NCBI GenBank assembly: GCA_030267965.1
Contig: BRYA01000178.1
Location: forward strand, 1 to 61,803
DNA length: 61,803 nucleotides
From: Triparma columacea
Taxonomy: Eukaryota; Sar; Bolidophyceae; Parmales; Triparmaceae
Direction of reading: 5' to 3'
Under the pieces are notes generated by a model, which made no database searches, was not told the DNA's origin, and saw nothing but the letters and a program-made list of their open reading frames with translations. The translations under genes were made by a program, and so were the position numbers. Of the stretch, positions 18,261 to 29,721 are shown piece by piece (the first letter of the stretch is position 1; every line of letters starts with the position of its first letter).

Positions 18261-21200
18261 TTAGACTGGGGTACAAGGGTTTTGGCCATCTACGTACCCT
18301 CCGGAGCCAGAGGTGGTATCAGTAGGGCAAACTATGCATGCTCCGTTAGTGGGGGGTTCCAGACTAGTGTCTGGTTGGCCGGAGTTAGTGAACATGAAAG
18401 CAAAAAAGTCGTAGTCAGGGGTTGATTGGACTTTGCATATGTTCCAAACTGTGACGTAGGACGTCTCGACAAAGGCAATTGCGCCGTTGAACATATACCT
18501 CATGTCCTCGACATTAGAGACATCCCAACTCCCAATATTCTGGTCGAAGGCTTCTACCTTACTGCGTTGCATCCATGCCGAGTGGAGATGTGCGAGATGA
18601 GATTTACGTGTGCGTGTGTGAATGTTAGAATGAGTTGAGAGTATATTACTTAAAATAGAATGCAGCAAAGATAACACGCAAACCACGAAGATCTCATCTC
18701 CAAAAATCTCTCAATACTCACTAGAACATACTAGTCATGGCATTGACACTCGAGACATCCCAACCCCCAATATCCTGGTTGAAGTTCGTGTTACTGCGTT
18801 AAATTCAATGCCGAGTGGAGATGTGCGAAATGAGATTTGCGTGTGCGTGTATGAATGTTAGAATGAGAAGCGAGTATATTACTTAAAATAGAAAGCAGCA
18901 AAGATAACACGCAAACCACAAAGACCTCCACTCCAAAGCATCTCTCAATACTCACACGAACATATACGCCATGGTAGTGACACTTGAGACATCCCAACTC
19001 CCAATATCCTGGTTAAAGTCAGCTGCGCCTTTTGTGGCCATACTGCGTTGAATTCAAGGCCGAGTGGAGATGTGCGAGATTAGATTTGCGTGTAGGTGTG
19101 TGAATGTTAGAATGAGAAGCGAGTATATTGCTTAAGTGTCACCTTAAAATTGAATGCCACAAAGATAACACGCAAACCACGAAGGTCCCATCAAACAATA
19201 CTCACCGGAACATTCCATCCATTTTATTGACACTGGTGACATTCCAACTCCCAATATTCCCGTTGAAGTCATAAGCGTTACTGCGTTGAATCCAATGCCA
19301 AGTGGAGATGTGCGAGACGAGATTTGAGTGTGAACGTGTGTGAATGTTAGAATGAGAAGCGAGTATATTACTTAAAATAGAATGCAGCAAAGATAGCATG
19401 CAAACCACGCAGACCTCATCTCCAAAGCATCTCTCAATACTCACGAGAACATATAATCCAAGCGGATGACATTAGAGACATCCCAACTCCCGATATTCTG
19501 GTTGAAGACAGATGCGCCACTGCGTTTTTAATTCAAGGCGGAGTGGAGATGTGCGAGATGAGATTTGCGTGTGCGTGTGTGAAAGTTAGAATGAGAAGCG
19601 AGTGTATTACTTAAAATATAATGCAGCAAAGATAACACGCAAACCACAAGGACCTCGTCTCAAAAGCATCTCTTAATACTCACGAAAACATTTCCTGCAT
19701 GGTAGTTACACCCGAGACGTCCCATCCGCTGATGTCATCGTTGAATGTAGTTTCGTCTTTGAATGCTCTCGACATGCTAGTGACATCCGTCGTGCACCTG
19801 CTCAGTCGGCGATTTAAGGGGCGGATTGCCGAGAGGAGAATATAAGGGTTAGTTGTTACTGGAGCTCGCGTGTTCATCCTCCCATGATGCTTCGTTCTTC
19901 CGTCCTAATTTGTCAGCTTGTCAACCACATAGCCCCCTCTGCATCCTCTTTACTCGCTTGTTCTTCCAACTACTTACCAGTCCGTGATGTTGCCGTATGT
20001 GCTTGTCGCACTGGTAGGATCATTAAACCAGGCAGCAAGTGCCCCTTGGAAGGTACTATCGTTGAGGCAGCTAAAGGTAGGCGATGCCGTAGGACTAGCA
20101 GTAGGCGATGCCGTAGGACTAGCAGTAGGTGATGGCGTAGGACTAGCGGTAGGTGATGGCGTAGGACTAGCGGTAGGCGATGGCGTTGGACTAGCCGTAG
20201 GACTAGCGGTAGGTGATGGCGTAGGACTAGCGGTAGGCGATGGCGTAGGCGATGCCGTAGGACTAGCAGTAGGTGATGGCGTAGGACTAGCGGTAGGCGA
20301 TGGCGTAGGACTAGCGGTAGGCGATGCCGTAGGACTAGCAGTAGGTGATGGCGTAGGACTAGCGGTAGGCGATGGCGTAGGCGATGCCGTAGGACTAGCA
20401 GTAGGTGATGGCGTAGGACTAGCAGTAGGCGATGCCGTAGGACTAGCAGTTGGCGATGCCGTAGGACTAGCGGTAGGCGATGGCGTAGGCGATGCCGTAG
20501 GACTAGCAGTAGGTGATGCCGTAGGACTAGCAGTAGGCGATGCCGTAGGACTAGCGGTAGGCGATGGCGTAGGACTAGCGGTAGGCGATGGCGTAGGACT
20601 AGCGGTAGGCGATGGCGTAGGCGATGCCGTAGGACTAGCAGTAGGCGATGGCGTAGGCGATGCCGTAGGATTAGCAGTAGTAGGACTAGCAGTAGGTGAT
20701 GGCGTAGGACTAGCGGTAGGCGATAGCGTAGGCGGAAGACAGGCGGACACAGGCGTCGAGTTGTCAGTGGGCCCAGTGAATTCCATGCCGCAGGTGCACG
20801 TGCAGTTGCCGGGGAAGTAACCCCACTGCCATAGCCCACTGCCATAGCCTGCCATAGGTGGGGGGGTGCCGCAGTTCCTCTTTTTGACTTTGTTGAACTT
20901 AGCTTCGTTGTTGTCGTTGTTCGCTGAGTTCAGCTTGTCTTGGATAACACAGCAAAGCTTCGTCCTTTCGGTACTCGTGCTAAAGATCAGGTCGGTTGTG
21001 TCCANNNNNNNNNNNNNNNNNNNNNNNNNNNNNNNNNNNNNNNNNNNNNNNNNNNNNNNNNNNNTCAGTGGGACCAGTGAATACCATGGCGCACGTGCAC
21101 GTGCAGTTGCCGGGGAAGTAGCTCCACTGCGAGGTAGCAGTGCCGGGGCCGCAGTTCCTGTTAAAGACTTTGTTGAAATCAGCTTCGTTGTTGTCGTTGT

Positions 21201-21351
21201 TCGCTGCGTTCAGTTTGCTTTGGATAACAGAGCAATACTTCGTCCTGTCGGTACTCGTGCTAGCGATCGGGCCAATTGTCTCCACACAAGAAGCTTCCGT
21301 GACACTGGCGAAAGCCAGGAGGAAGAAGGGTAAACTAATACGTATTATCAT
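18261..21351 (-). CDS. Secreted protein: duplicated Cys domain, Ser-Pro-Thr minisatellite region, DUF285 repeats
   Basis: Exon 1 (21351-19978) encodes a signal peptide ([20 protein letters not shown]), a Cys-containing domain ending '[10 protein letters not shown]', an assembly gap at 21005-21064, a second copy of the domain, and about 220 residues of [12 protein letters not shown] repeats. Six further exons follow: 19797-19684, 19519-19445, 19280-19206, 19042-18956, 18793-18722 and 18561-18261. Each of the last six carries one BspA/DUF285-type leucine-rich unit of the form '[20 protein letters not shown]', and all junctions are phase 2. DUF285 repeats are common in surface proteins of bacteria and some protists. 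The final exon ends in a Cys/Gly/Pro stretch without a membrane anchor, so secretion or wall association is likely. The frame before and after the gap does not agree at the stated gap length. Confidence 0.75.
18562..19683 (-). repeat. Tandem array of exon-intron units encoding DUF285 repeats
   Basis: Five successive introns (19683-19520, 19444-19281, 19205-19043, 18955-18794 and 18721-18562) are 160-164 bases long. On the minus strand they begin 'gtgagtatt' and share 'tgttatctttgctgcatt'-type and 'cacatctccact'-type blocks, ending 'aacgcag'. Each is followed by a 72-87 base phase-2 exon. The repeated unit is therefore about 235-250 bases of exon plus intron, duplicated as genomic DNA. Confidence 0.9.
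20077..20735. repeat. Coding minisatellite, 12/18/24-bp units
   Basis: Units such as 'aggactagcggtaggcgatg' repeat throughout about 660 bases in higher-order arrangements. On the minus strand they encode Ser-Pro-Thr-Ala-Ser-Pro-Thr-Pro. Both the plus strand and another minus frame are also open (Val-Gly-Leu-Ala and Arg-His-Arg-Leu repeats), because the unit length is a multiple of three and contains no stop in these frames. They are shadows of the array, not genes. Confidence 0.9.
21005..21064. other. Assembly gap (60 N)
   Basis: A run of 60 unknown bases separates the two copies of the Cys-containing domain. The frame entering the gap (...VFTGPT) and the frame leaving it ([15 protein letters not shown]...) are out of register at length 60. 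The true length should be 2 modulo 3 unless an intron lies inside. The missing sequence probably includes more Ser-Pro-Thr repeats and the start of the second domain copy. Confidence 0.85.
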
Positions 21352-21936
21352 GCTATATTGCTGCGGAGGTCGATTGGAGAGTTAGTTAAAAGTCTGACAG
21401 GCAGCCCGAAGAAAAGTACGTCTCTGATGGCCAAATAATTGCACAGAAACAATTTGGACGACAGATGAGAGATGTTCCGATGAGACCTCTATTTTCTCCA
21501 CATTTGGGGGCGTAAGCGGGCAAAAAATGGAATGGGTGGTACAACAATAGCAAGATCTATATTTTTAAGGATAGTGTAGGAGTAAAAGCGCCCGAATTGG
21601 AATAAATACTGACCTTCACTGATTTGTTGCCCAATTCAACAACAATTTCCATTTTCCACATTCTAAATCATTAGGGAATCCTCTATTTTCCCCACCCGCA
21701 ATGTTTAAAAGAGAGCGCAACCCTAAACTCTGACTTAGTAGCCCCCCCCCCCAAAAAAAAAAGAGTGAAGTCCATAAACACACTCTCCTTTTCTTTCTCT
21801 CCCTCCGATGTCTGAGACTGAGTCCCTCCCTCAATTTCCCCCATTTCCTATTTTTCTTCCTATTTACGCCCTATTACGCCCTTTGCGCCTTATTACGCCC
21901 TATTACGTCTCAAGTGCTTAACCTTATCTCTTCAGA
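21352..21936. other. Intergenic, divergent promoters
   Basis: This is a 585-base region between the divergent DUF285 gene and the CABIN1-like gene. Close to the latter, 'ttacgcccta' is repeated three to four times at about 21868-21907. No gene was seen. Confidence 0.6.
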
Positions 21937-24900
21937 ATGTCATGGGCTACAATAAAGTCCTCAACAAGAAGTTCTGATACTCCTACATCCCCTTCACCGT
22001 CAACTATCTCACAAAATGAGAGGAGAAGATCACCTGTTAAGGATTCTACGCTAAGGGGTGGCTTTCGTCGTGATCTTCATCGTGAGCTTGACTATAATGA
22101 TGCATATAATGATGAAGAAATGGAATTTGATGGAATGGAATTTGACCCCACTACATTACATCAACAAACACATCAACAAACACATCGCACAACGCACAAC
22201 GCACAACACACAACACACAATACACACAAGACAACACACTACTCATCAAAATCATCAAAATCAAGCAACAGAACCTCTTCAACAAAGGCCTCCGTAAACT
22301 ATGACCTGACCCTTAACACCCTCATCTCTGACTACAACTCAGCTCTCCAGTCACTCCTCACACACCAATCCACCGGAGTATCCTCCCTCCTCTCCATCCT
22401 CCACAATCCAGTCTTCCTCTCTCTCCACCCTCACCTTCCAGTCCCGCCCCCCTCCTGTCCTTCCCCTCCTACCCCCTACCCCCCCCGTGGTCCTCTCCCC
22501 ATCCTCCCCCCCACCTGCCCCTCCCACGTATCCCGCAAGCTCTCCTCCCTCCTAAAGCAGACCCTCCTGAACCTGGCCAGGCACACGGAGGGACCAGACG
22601 CGCTCAAGTACCTGGCCCTTGCCAGGGACGTGGCGGCGTGGACAACGGACGCCGAGCTTAGGAAGGTGGCTATGAATAAGTTGGGGGGGGGGGAGGTTAA
22701 GGTAGGGGAGGAACTGGAGATGGAGGAGGAGGTCATGGCGGTTTTGAAGACCGGGGCCAACGTGCTCAGGAGGGAGAAGGTCACTAAGGGGATATGGGAG
22801 AGCTGGTGGAAGAACGGCTGCGGGGGGGGGGCGGTCAGGACTAGGCAGATAAAGTACGAACCTGAAGGAGGTTCCTCGGATGACATGGAAGTGGCAGGGT
22901 CGGAACAGAGGGATACGCAGGAGGAAAGGAAGAGGGAGTTCAACGTAGGAGAGTACAAGTACTCGGCGTACATCTCGGGGATTATAGTTAGCTCCAAGAC
23001 ACACACTAGACTTCACCAAGATATCATCAACGTCAACGTCAATGCTATCACCACACTAAACATGAAAGGTGAGGGGGGGGAGATGGAAGATGGAAAAATA
23101 CGCTCAAGTCAGAGAAGCTCGGGGGAACCCAAAAAAAACTAACTCGTCGCCACACTTCCTAAAAATACACACCAACCGCTCCTCCACTCCCCCCCATCCC
23201 CCCCCCACACACAACCCCATCACCCCAACCACCCCCACACGCACACAAGGCTGGAACAGGGTTAAGTCCTACCTCCCTCTATCCTCCCAAGCCGTCGCAC
23301 GTTTAGTCTGTCGTAAGTGGCTTACAACTATATTCCACTTCCCCACCCCCCCACCCGGCCTACCTTTACATTCTGGATGTTTAGGAGAAGGAGTCATAGG
23401 AGGGAGAAGTGGGGGTGGTGATGCTGCTGCTGGGGGACACCAGGTCTTGGGGGGTGGGGAGGGTGGGGAGGGAAGGTGGAGGAGGTTGGGAGGTAACGTA
23501 ACCTCGGTCGTTGTTAGGGGAAGGTGGGAGGGTGGTGGTTTGATAAAATTTCCAGACGTCGTTAGGGGGGTGAGAAGCCCACAGAATAAGGCAAAGGTAG
23601 ACGATAACGGTAAGAATAAGCAGGCAGAAACGGGGGGCGTTCTGGGGGAACTGCAACCGGATAGCCCTCGGAGCAGCCAGAGGCTGGCGTCATCGAGTGC
23701 GCCCACCTCCTCCTCAAACTCTTCACGCCAAGGCCTCAAGAACGACCTGAGGGCATGCGTTAGATCTGCAGTTGAGGGGGAGACGGGGGAATGGAAGGAG
23801 AGGAGGTCATGGGAAAGGGTTAAGGAGTGGTGGATCAAGGACAGGGCTGGGAAAGAGGCTACTACAGTAAACGTCAAGGAGGACTTTGGAACCTCAAGGG
23901 AAGGCAGGGTCGAGAGGGGCAACGCAGGAGACGCGGTTAGCTCGAGGCTGAGGGACCTCGCCGAAGCGAACAACGATGTGAAGGACTGGGGGATTAGGGC
24001 TAGGGCGGCGGTCCTCGACGTCGCGGACAACGCTGCGGAGGCATTCGGGATGGAGAGGTCAAAGGGAAGACTAAGGGAGGCGTGGATGAAGGGGTGGGAC
24101 ATGGCATTCGACGGGACGGGGAACGGGACCATGTTCGAGGGGATGGGGGGGGGGGGGGGAGAGGATGAGAGGGTGAGAAGGGCGAGAATCATGAGGGCAA
24201 GCATTAGAGGGGGGAAGGGGGTAAAAGGTAGGGGGAAGGCATACGAAGGCTCCGACGAGATACACGCAATCATCGATATTAGGGGGGGGGACAACTGGTG
24301 GGAGGCAGTAAGGTACCACGCCGTGGCTGTGTGGATGAAGGGCCTCAAGCGGGCTCCGGAGTGCGAGGAAGTTTTGGAGGGGCTAAGGGAGATCCTGCCA
24401 TCCCTGAAAGGGGGGAGGCTCATTTTACCGTGGTTCGAGGGGGAGGAGGGGAACGTCACGCAGGAGACGCTGGGGGAGATGCTGGAGAGGTTGAAGGAGG
24501 GGGAGGGGGACGAGGAGAGGTGAGAAAGGAGGGGGGACGGGACGGGACGGGATGGGGAGAAGAACGGGCGGGAGACTATTTATGGGGGAACTAACACATG
24601 AACGGCACCCTCGTCGCAGCTTCGAAAGGATGAGCGTTAGGGAGGTAGGGGAAAGGTGGAAGGAGTGGGCTATGAAGGGGGAATGGGAGAGGGTGGAGAA
24701 GGCGGTTGGGGTGGGGGGCGAGGAGATGGGGGGAAGGAGGAAGAAGGAGGAGGGAATGATAGAGGCGATCAAGAGCGTTTGGAGGGAATGGAGGGATGAG
24801 GTTACCAAAACTAGGGGCGAAGGAGATGAGGAGGAGGGGGGAACGTTCCCGCAGAAGACCGCCTTGAAGCAGCAACAGGATTCCTTCGTGCCAAGTCACG

Positions 24901-27900
24901 ACCAGCCTTCTGACTCGGATGATGACTCCTCCGACTCGGAAGAGTCGTCGGAGGACGAGGAGAGCAGGAGGCGTGGCTACATCTACGACGTCTTCGGCAC
25001 CCAGGAGGGCGCCGAGGAGGGGGGCGGAGACGATAAACCCCCTCGGGCGTACTTCTACCACTCCCCGGCCTCGAACAAGATACTCAGCAAGGTCCTGAAG
25101 CTCCTCCAAATCCTGTGGGAACTCGTGAAGAGGGGCAGGGGCGCATGCCCGGCCCCAGAGTTCGAGGCGCTCTCCGCCATCGCGCTTTCCTGCGAGATGT
25201 TGACGAGGGGTTGGTACGAGGACCTTGAGTTCGAGGGGGTGTCCGGCCTCGTCCTCATTTCGTCGGCGAAGCTGATTAAGAGATACAACCAACGGGTGAA
25301 CGTGGCTGCGATCGTCGACTACACGGCCGTCAAGACCATTGGAATGATCGGGGACCTTAATAGCGCACTGGAGGGGTATAAGCGACTGCTTAGGAGGCGG
25401 GTTAAGAGCGTTGCCAAGGGAAGGGATGTCGAAATGTGGAGAAGGGAGATCAAAAGGTACATGGATGATACGTACGAGAAGGCCGATAGGTGAGAGTTCT
25501 GCAGTGCCCCTACCAAACCAAAAACGCGGCGAAATTCCATTGCTAACCCAGTATTTGAAAACGCAACCGACGTCGCAACCCGCATCGTCGCAGGCTGGCC
25601 GTCATGCTCGAGGCGTTCGCGGTCGTGGGGAGCATCAGGGGGGTAACCATGGGCCACGTAGACGGGGGTGTCGTGGTGGCAATGAGCCACGCCTTGGTCG
25701 ACCTCCAGTCCAAGCTCAGGGGGAGGAGGAGGGGGGGGGGGGGGAACAACAATAGGATGTCCGCCACCAGACAGATGCAGGCGTTCAGAGACGGGATCGT
25801 TGATGGAGGGCTGCTTACCAAGTGTCTGACGGCGATTGCTGTGCTGGGGGTTAAGGGGAGGAAGGTTGGGGAGGAGGGTTGGAGGGAGTATGAGGAAAGA
25901 AGGGAGAGCCTCAAGGGCGGCGCACAAGTGGACCATGATCAGGATGAGGAGGGTGGAGAAGAGCAGGAGGAGAAGGTGGACGAGATGATGGTCGACAAGC
26001 CATTCTCCGCTCCTCCGGTCTCTGTTATTGAGGAGAAAGTTAACCTGGTCAAATGCTGTTTCAAGCAGCTCGAGAAGATCAATGCGGTTATAATGAGGGA
26101 GCGTACCCAAAGGGAAGACGAGTCCTCACCCTCCTCCATCCCCTCCTCCTCATCCTCATCCTCATTCATCGAGCTTTTCCCGACTGTGGTGGCCCGCATC
26201 ATGTCCGACCTTTCCTCAACATTCACCAAGGAGGATGATGATGGCAACCCATACTACCCTAGAGAGTACGACGACGTTGGTGACGAAGTCGACGCTCTCC
26301 TAAGTCGGTGCTACGAATACCTCCACGACGGCCTCGAGATCGTCGTCATCAAGGAAAACAAGCCGGACGCACGCGAGGGGGGGTGGTGGCCCCCGGAGGA
26401 TAGGGAAGCGGCGATTGCACTTTATGACCTCGTCTCGAGGGTCAAGTTCCATGCAAATAGGAAGAGTTCCACCTTTCATCAAGCCTACGAGGTTGTGTCC
26501 GAAGGACTCGGGAGCTTCACCCCGACGCCCATCGAAGAGAGTATTGAGACATATGTTTTCACAGGGAACTGCCAGCCATTTGTCGAAACCAAGTCGGTTG
26601 GCGCGTTGGAGGGCGTCATTCTGCCCAGCTGTTGCTTCAGGTGAGAGTGCAGGGTAGGGACCAAATCTGATACTTGCGTTCTCGACGCAACAATTCTAAC
26701 AATGCCCAACTGTTTACGCGTCTCGCTTTGCCCATCGCAGCAGTAACAGCAGCTCGTCGAAGGGACCTGACGATGTCAACGACGGCGAAGACACGCAGAA
26801 CGACCATAGCAACGCGAGGAGGGCAAGAAAGGGCATCTATGAGGAGTTTGCGAGGGGCAACCCCAAGCCTTACCACCTGCGAGACAGAGAGGCCGACAGC
26901 TCCGACGACGACGAGGAGGACGAGTACCCGAATTCCCCCTACGGCAGCTATAGGAAGTCGGCGGCGAAGTATGAGAGCCAGATGTTTTTCAAGTTTGACT
27001 GCGTCATGGGTGACGTGATGATGTCGCCGTGGAAAACTTCGGCGTGGCTTGTGGCAGCGAGGTGCCTGAGGACAAAGAGAGATTTTATCAAAGGGCACAT
27101 CTGCGACCAGGCTAAGTTGGAGGAACTAATGGACGGAAGGAACTTTGGCTATCTTAAGGGTTGTCTGACCGCGCCCTCCTCCCCTGAACCTGAAACAGGC
27201 GTCCTCTCCCCCGAAGACAACCACGTCACCGCCGACTTTTTGACCTTCGTTAAGCACCCTTTTTCGATGTACTCGTCTTTGAGCAAGAACTTGGAAAGCG
27301 TCGCGCAGCCGTTGAACCCCGCGCACGTAAGAAACCTCGAAACTCTTATACACCTCGAACGGAACGGAAACAAATTGGAATTCCAAGAAATCTGGGCGGG
27401 GCTTTACCTCAAGGCCCTCATGGTCATGCAGGAAAGATGCCTCCTCGCCTGCATCGCCATCGCCGAGGATGCCAAGGGTGCCGCGGATGCCAATGGTGCC
27501 GAGGGCGGGGAGGAGAAGAAAGCCTACATCTCAGGGTTCGAGGAACTTGGTACGATGAGGTACCAGGAGCTCCAGGGGGGGAAAGTTTATGGGTTCAACA
27601 CTAGGAAAATGACGGCATCAGAGGTGAGGGGAAAGGGTTTGGACGCGTTGGACTGCTTCAAGCGGGCCTTGAAGGCCTTCAGGGTTGCACCTGATGTCAA
27701 GGGAATTAAGGAATGGGCCTTACTTTTCATGATTGGGAAATGCCACGAGAAAATTGCCGGCACGTACAGCTTAGGGACGGAAGAATGGAAGACACACGCG
27801 AAGGCGGCACTCAAGATGTTGAAGGAGGCCTTTGAGAAGGGCTCCGAGACGGACAAAATCTCCATTGGGAAAGATAAGCGATCAGACGAGATGGGAGGGT

Positions 27901-29630
27901 GCTGCCATGGTTTGGCCGAGGTTTACTACCGTCTCCACGCGTTCCGGATGAAGGTGTTCCTAAAGGCCGCTAGGACAGGCGATTCGAACAGTATCATGGC
28001 CGCCCTGGACCTGATAAGCCCCGGGCCACTTGCAGGGTCTCTCGAGAAGCTCCGGGACAATGCCATGGCGACAGTCAAGGGGCTCGCGGAGGTATTTACA
28101 AACTGCATGAAACACACCAACCAGTACTTTCACAGGTCAGTGTACAGACACGCGCAATTGATCCTCCTGTCGCCGGCCCTGGTGAATCATGGCGAGGTCA
28201 AGTGGCCCAATACGTACAAGGACATCTTAGCCTTTCCGCAGCTTACCATTGACGAAAAATCGGAGATTAAGGGCTACGTTACCGGGTGCTCCCACGTTGC
28301 GTCGGCGAGTGATCGAATGTCGATCCTCCTGGGAAAGAAGCTGGACCAACTTGTGAGCATTTGGGTGACAGTCCCGCTTTCAATGATGCCCTTCGAGGCC
28401 GCGAACCAATCAGCCTACAAGTACGACTACCTCAGGGCCAAGTACGCCGGGGCGTACCTGTTCTGCCTCAGGATGACCCCCCGTGTCGAAACTGTCGAGC
28501 AGCTCTTCTCGTGGACCAAGAACGCTAGCAGGGACTACGCCGGGCAATTCTCTGTGATGTCGTCCATTGTCATGAAAGATAGCGGGATGCCGGGCTGCGG
28601 AAAGGGCTTTGTCTGGACGTACAGGAAGAAACTCAAAGAGACACTGGCAGGGATCATGCTGGACCGGAAGGTGGTCAAGCTCGGGCTGGGTGTAGGGGCC
28701 ATTCCCGGCGACATAACCAAACAGACGAAGGAGGATGAGCTGAAGAAATTCCTCTGCATGGCATACGAGAGCTACTTGTACAGGTGGAACGGCGGAAAGT
28801 TTGATGGCAAGGATTTGGTCTGGACTGGAGGGGGAGAGCAGAGTGTCGAAATCGATGCGATGGTCTCGATTTACAAGGAGCTAACCAAACTCATGACGAC
28901 GGACTACGAAATGTACGACCCCAAGGTGAACTACGACGAGCTCCCTGGCTTCGGGGGGTTGACGTCCGAGCACGAGCTCATTGCTATGAGGAACCGCGTG
29001 CTCTCACAGTGCCACACCCTCTGGGCGGACAAGGTGCACGCCTACAAGAGAGGCGTGGGATCGAGGGGGAGAGCTGGATGGGGCAGGAAAAGGATGGCTG
29101 GGGTAGGGAAGGGAAAGGGGGGGAAGGGGGAGGAAAAGGGCGGGGAGAAAGGGGGTGAGAAGGGCGGAGAGAAGGGGGGGGGGAGGGGGGGGGGGAAGGA
29201 GAGGGGGAAAGAGAAGTCCAAGGAAAAGGACAAGGGTAAGGATAAGGATAAATACTATGACAAGGGGAATGGAAAGGTGAAGGGAAAGGGGAAAGAGAAA
29301 GACAAAGAGAAAGACAAAGAGAAAGAAAAGGATGGGGAAGGGGGGGGGGAGGGGAGCAAAGCAAAGGGAGGTGAAAGGGAGGGAAACAAGAAGAGATGTG
29401 AGAGCGGAAGGGGAAGTGGCAATGAAGCGAAAGGTTCTCCCACAAAAAAGGCGAAGACACAAGCCCCCGGTGGCGACAAAACGATGGTGACTCTTCAGGT
29501 CAAGATTCCAGAGGGCAAGAAACCAGGAGACTTCGTGAAGTTTTCCTACCAAGGGACTCAACGCAAGGTTCAAGTTCCCGAGCGCCTTGGAGAAGATCGC
29601 ATCCTCCACGTAAAGATTTCCAAGAGTTAG
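21937..29630 (+). CDS. CABIN1: CABIN1/HIR3-like protein (HIRA histone-chaperone complex subunit)
   Basis: Five exons, 21937-23068, 23250-24519, 24620-25489, 25594-26640 and 26741-29630, join with consistent phases to about 2402 residues, close to animal CABIN1 (about 2200). The last exon carries the recognisable core: 'MFFKFDCVMGDVMMSPWKTS', 'ALDCFKRALKAF', 'LLFMIGKCHEKIAGTY', 'YFHRSVYRHAQLILL' and 'KKLDQLVSIWVT' followed by 'YKYDYLRAKYAGAYLFCLR'. These follow the order seen in plant CABIN1 and yeast Hir3 TPR proteins, which scaffold HIRA/UBN in replication-independent H3.3 deposition. The N-terminal half is poorly conserved, with acidic disordered segments. The C-terminus is unusual: a long Lys/Gly/Glu low-complexity stretch, then a compact tail 'VTLQVKIPEGKKPGDFV'. 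Exons 1-4 are assigned to the same gene from splice phase only. Confidence 0.65.
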
Positions 29631-29721
29631 GTAGTGTGTAGTTTAGAACACATTTTTACATTATTAAAGCTCATTGAACCCCTCCCTTCATGACCCCTCC
29701 TCCTCCTTACTGGTTCTACCA

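Noticed and set aside
20077..20735. Regular short repeats considered as a CRISPR array
   Set aside because: There are no unique spacers, units are 12-24 bases, the sequence is coding and the genome is eukaryotic.
19984..20820. Long plus-strand frame of Val-Gly-Leu-Ala repeats, and a second minus frame of His-Arg-Leu repeats
   Set aside because: They mirror the minisatellite, whose units are multiples of three bases. The signal peptide, domain copies and splice sites support only the Ser-Pro-Thr frame.
23269..24459. 396-residue minus-strand frame opposite the CABIN1-like exon 2
   Set aside because: It is Pro/Ser/Leu-rich shadow sequence without domains; the plus-strand exon has matching splice phases on both sides.
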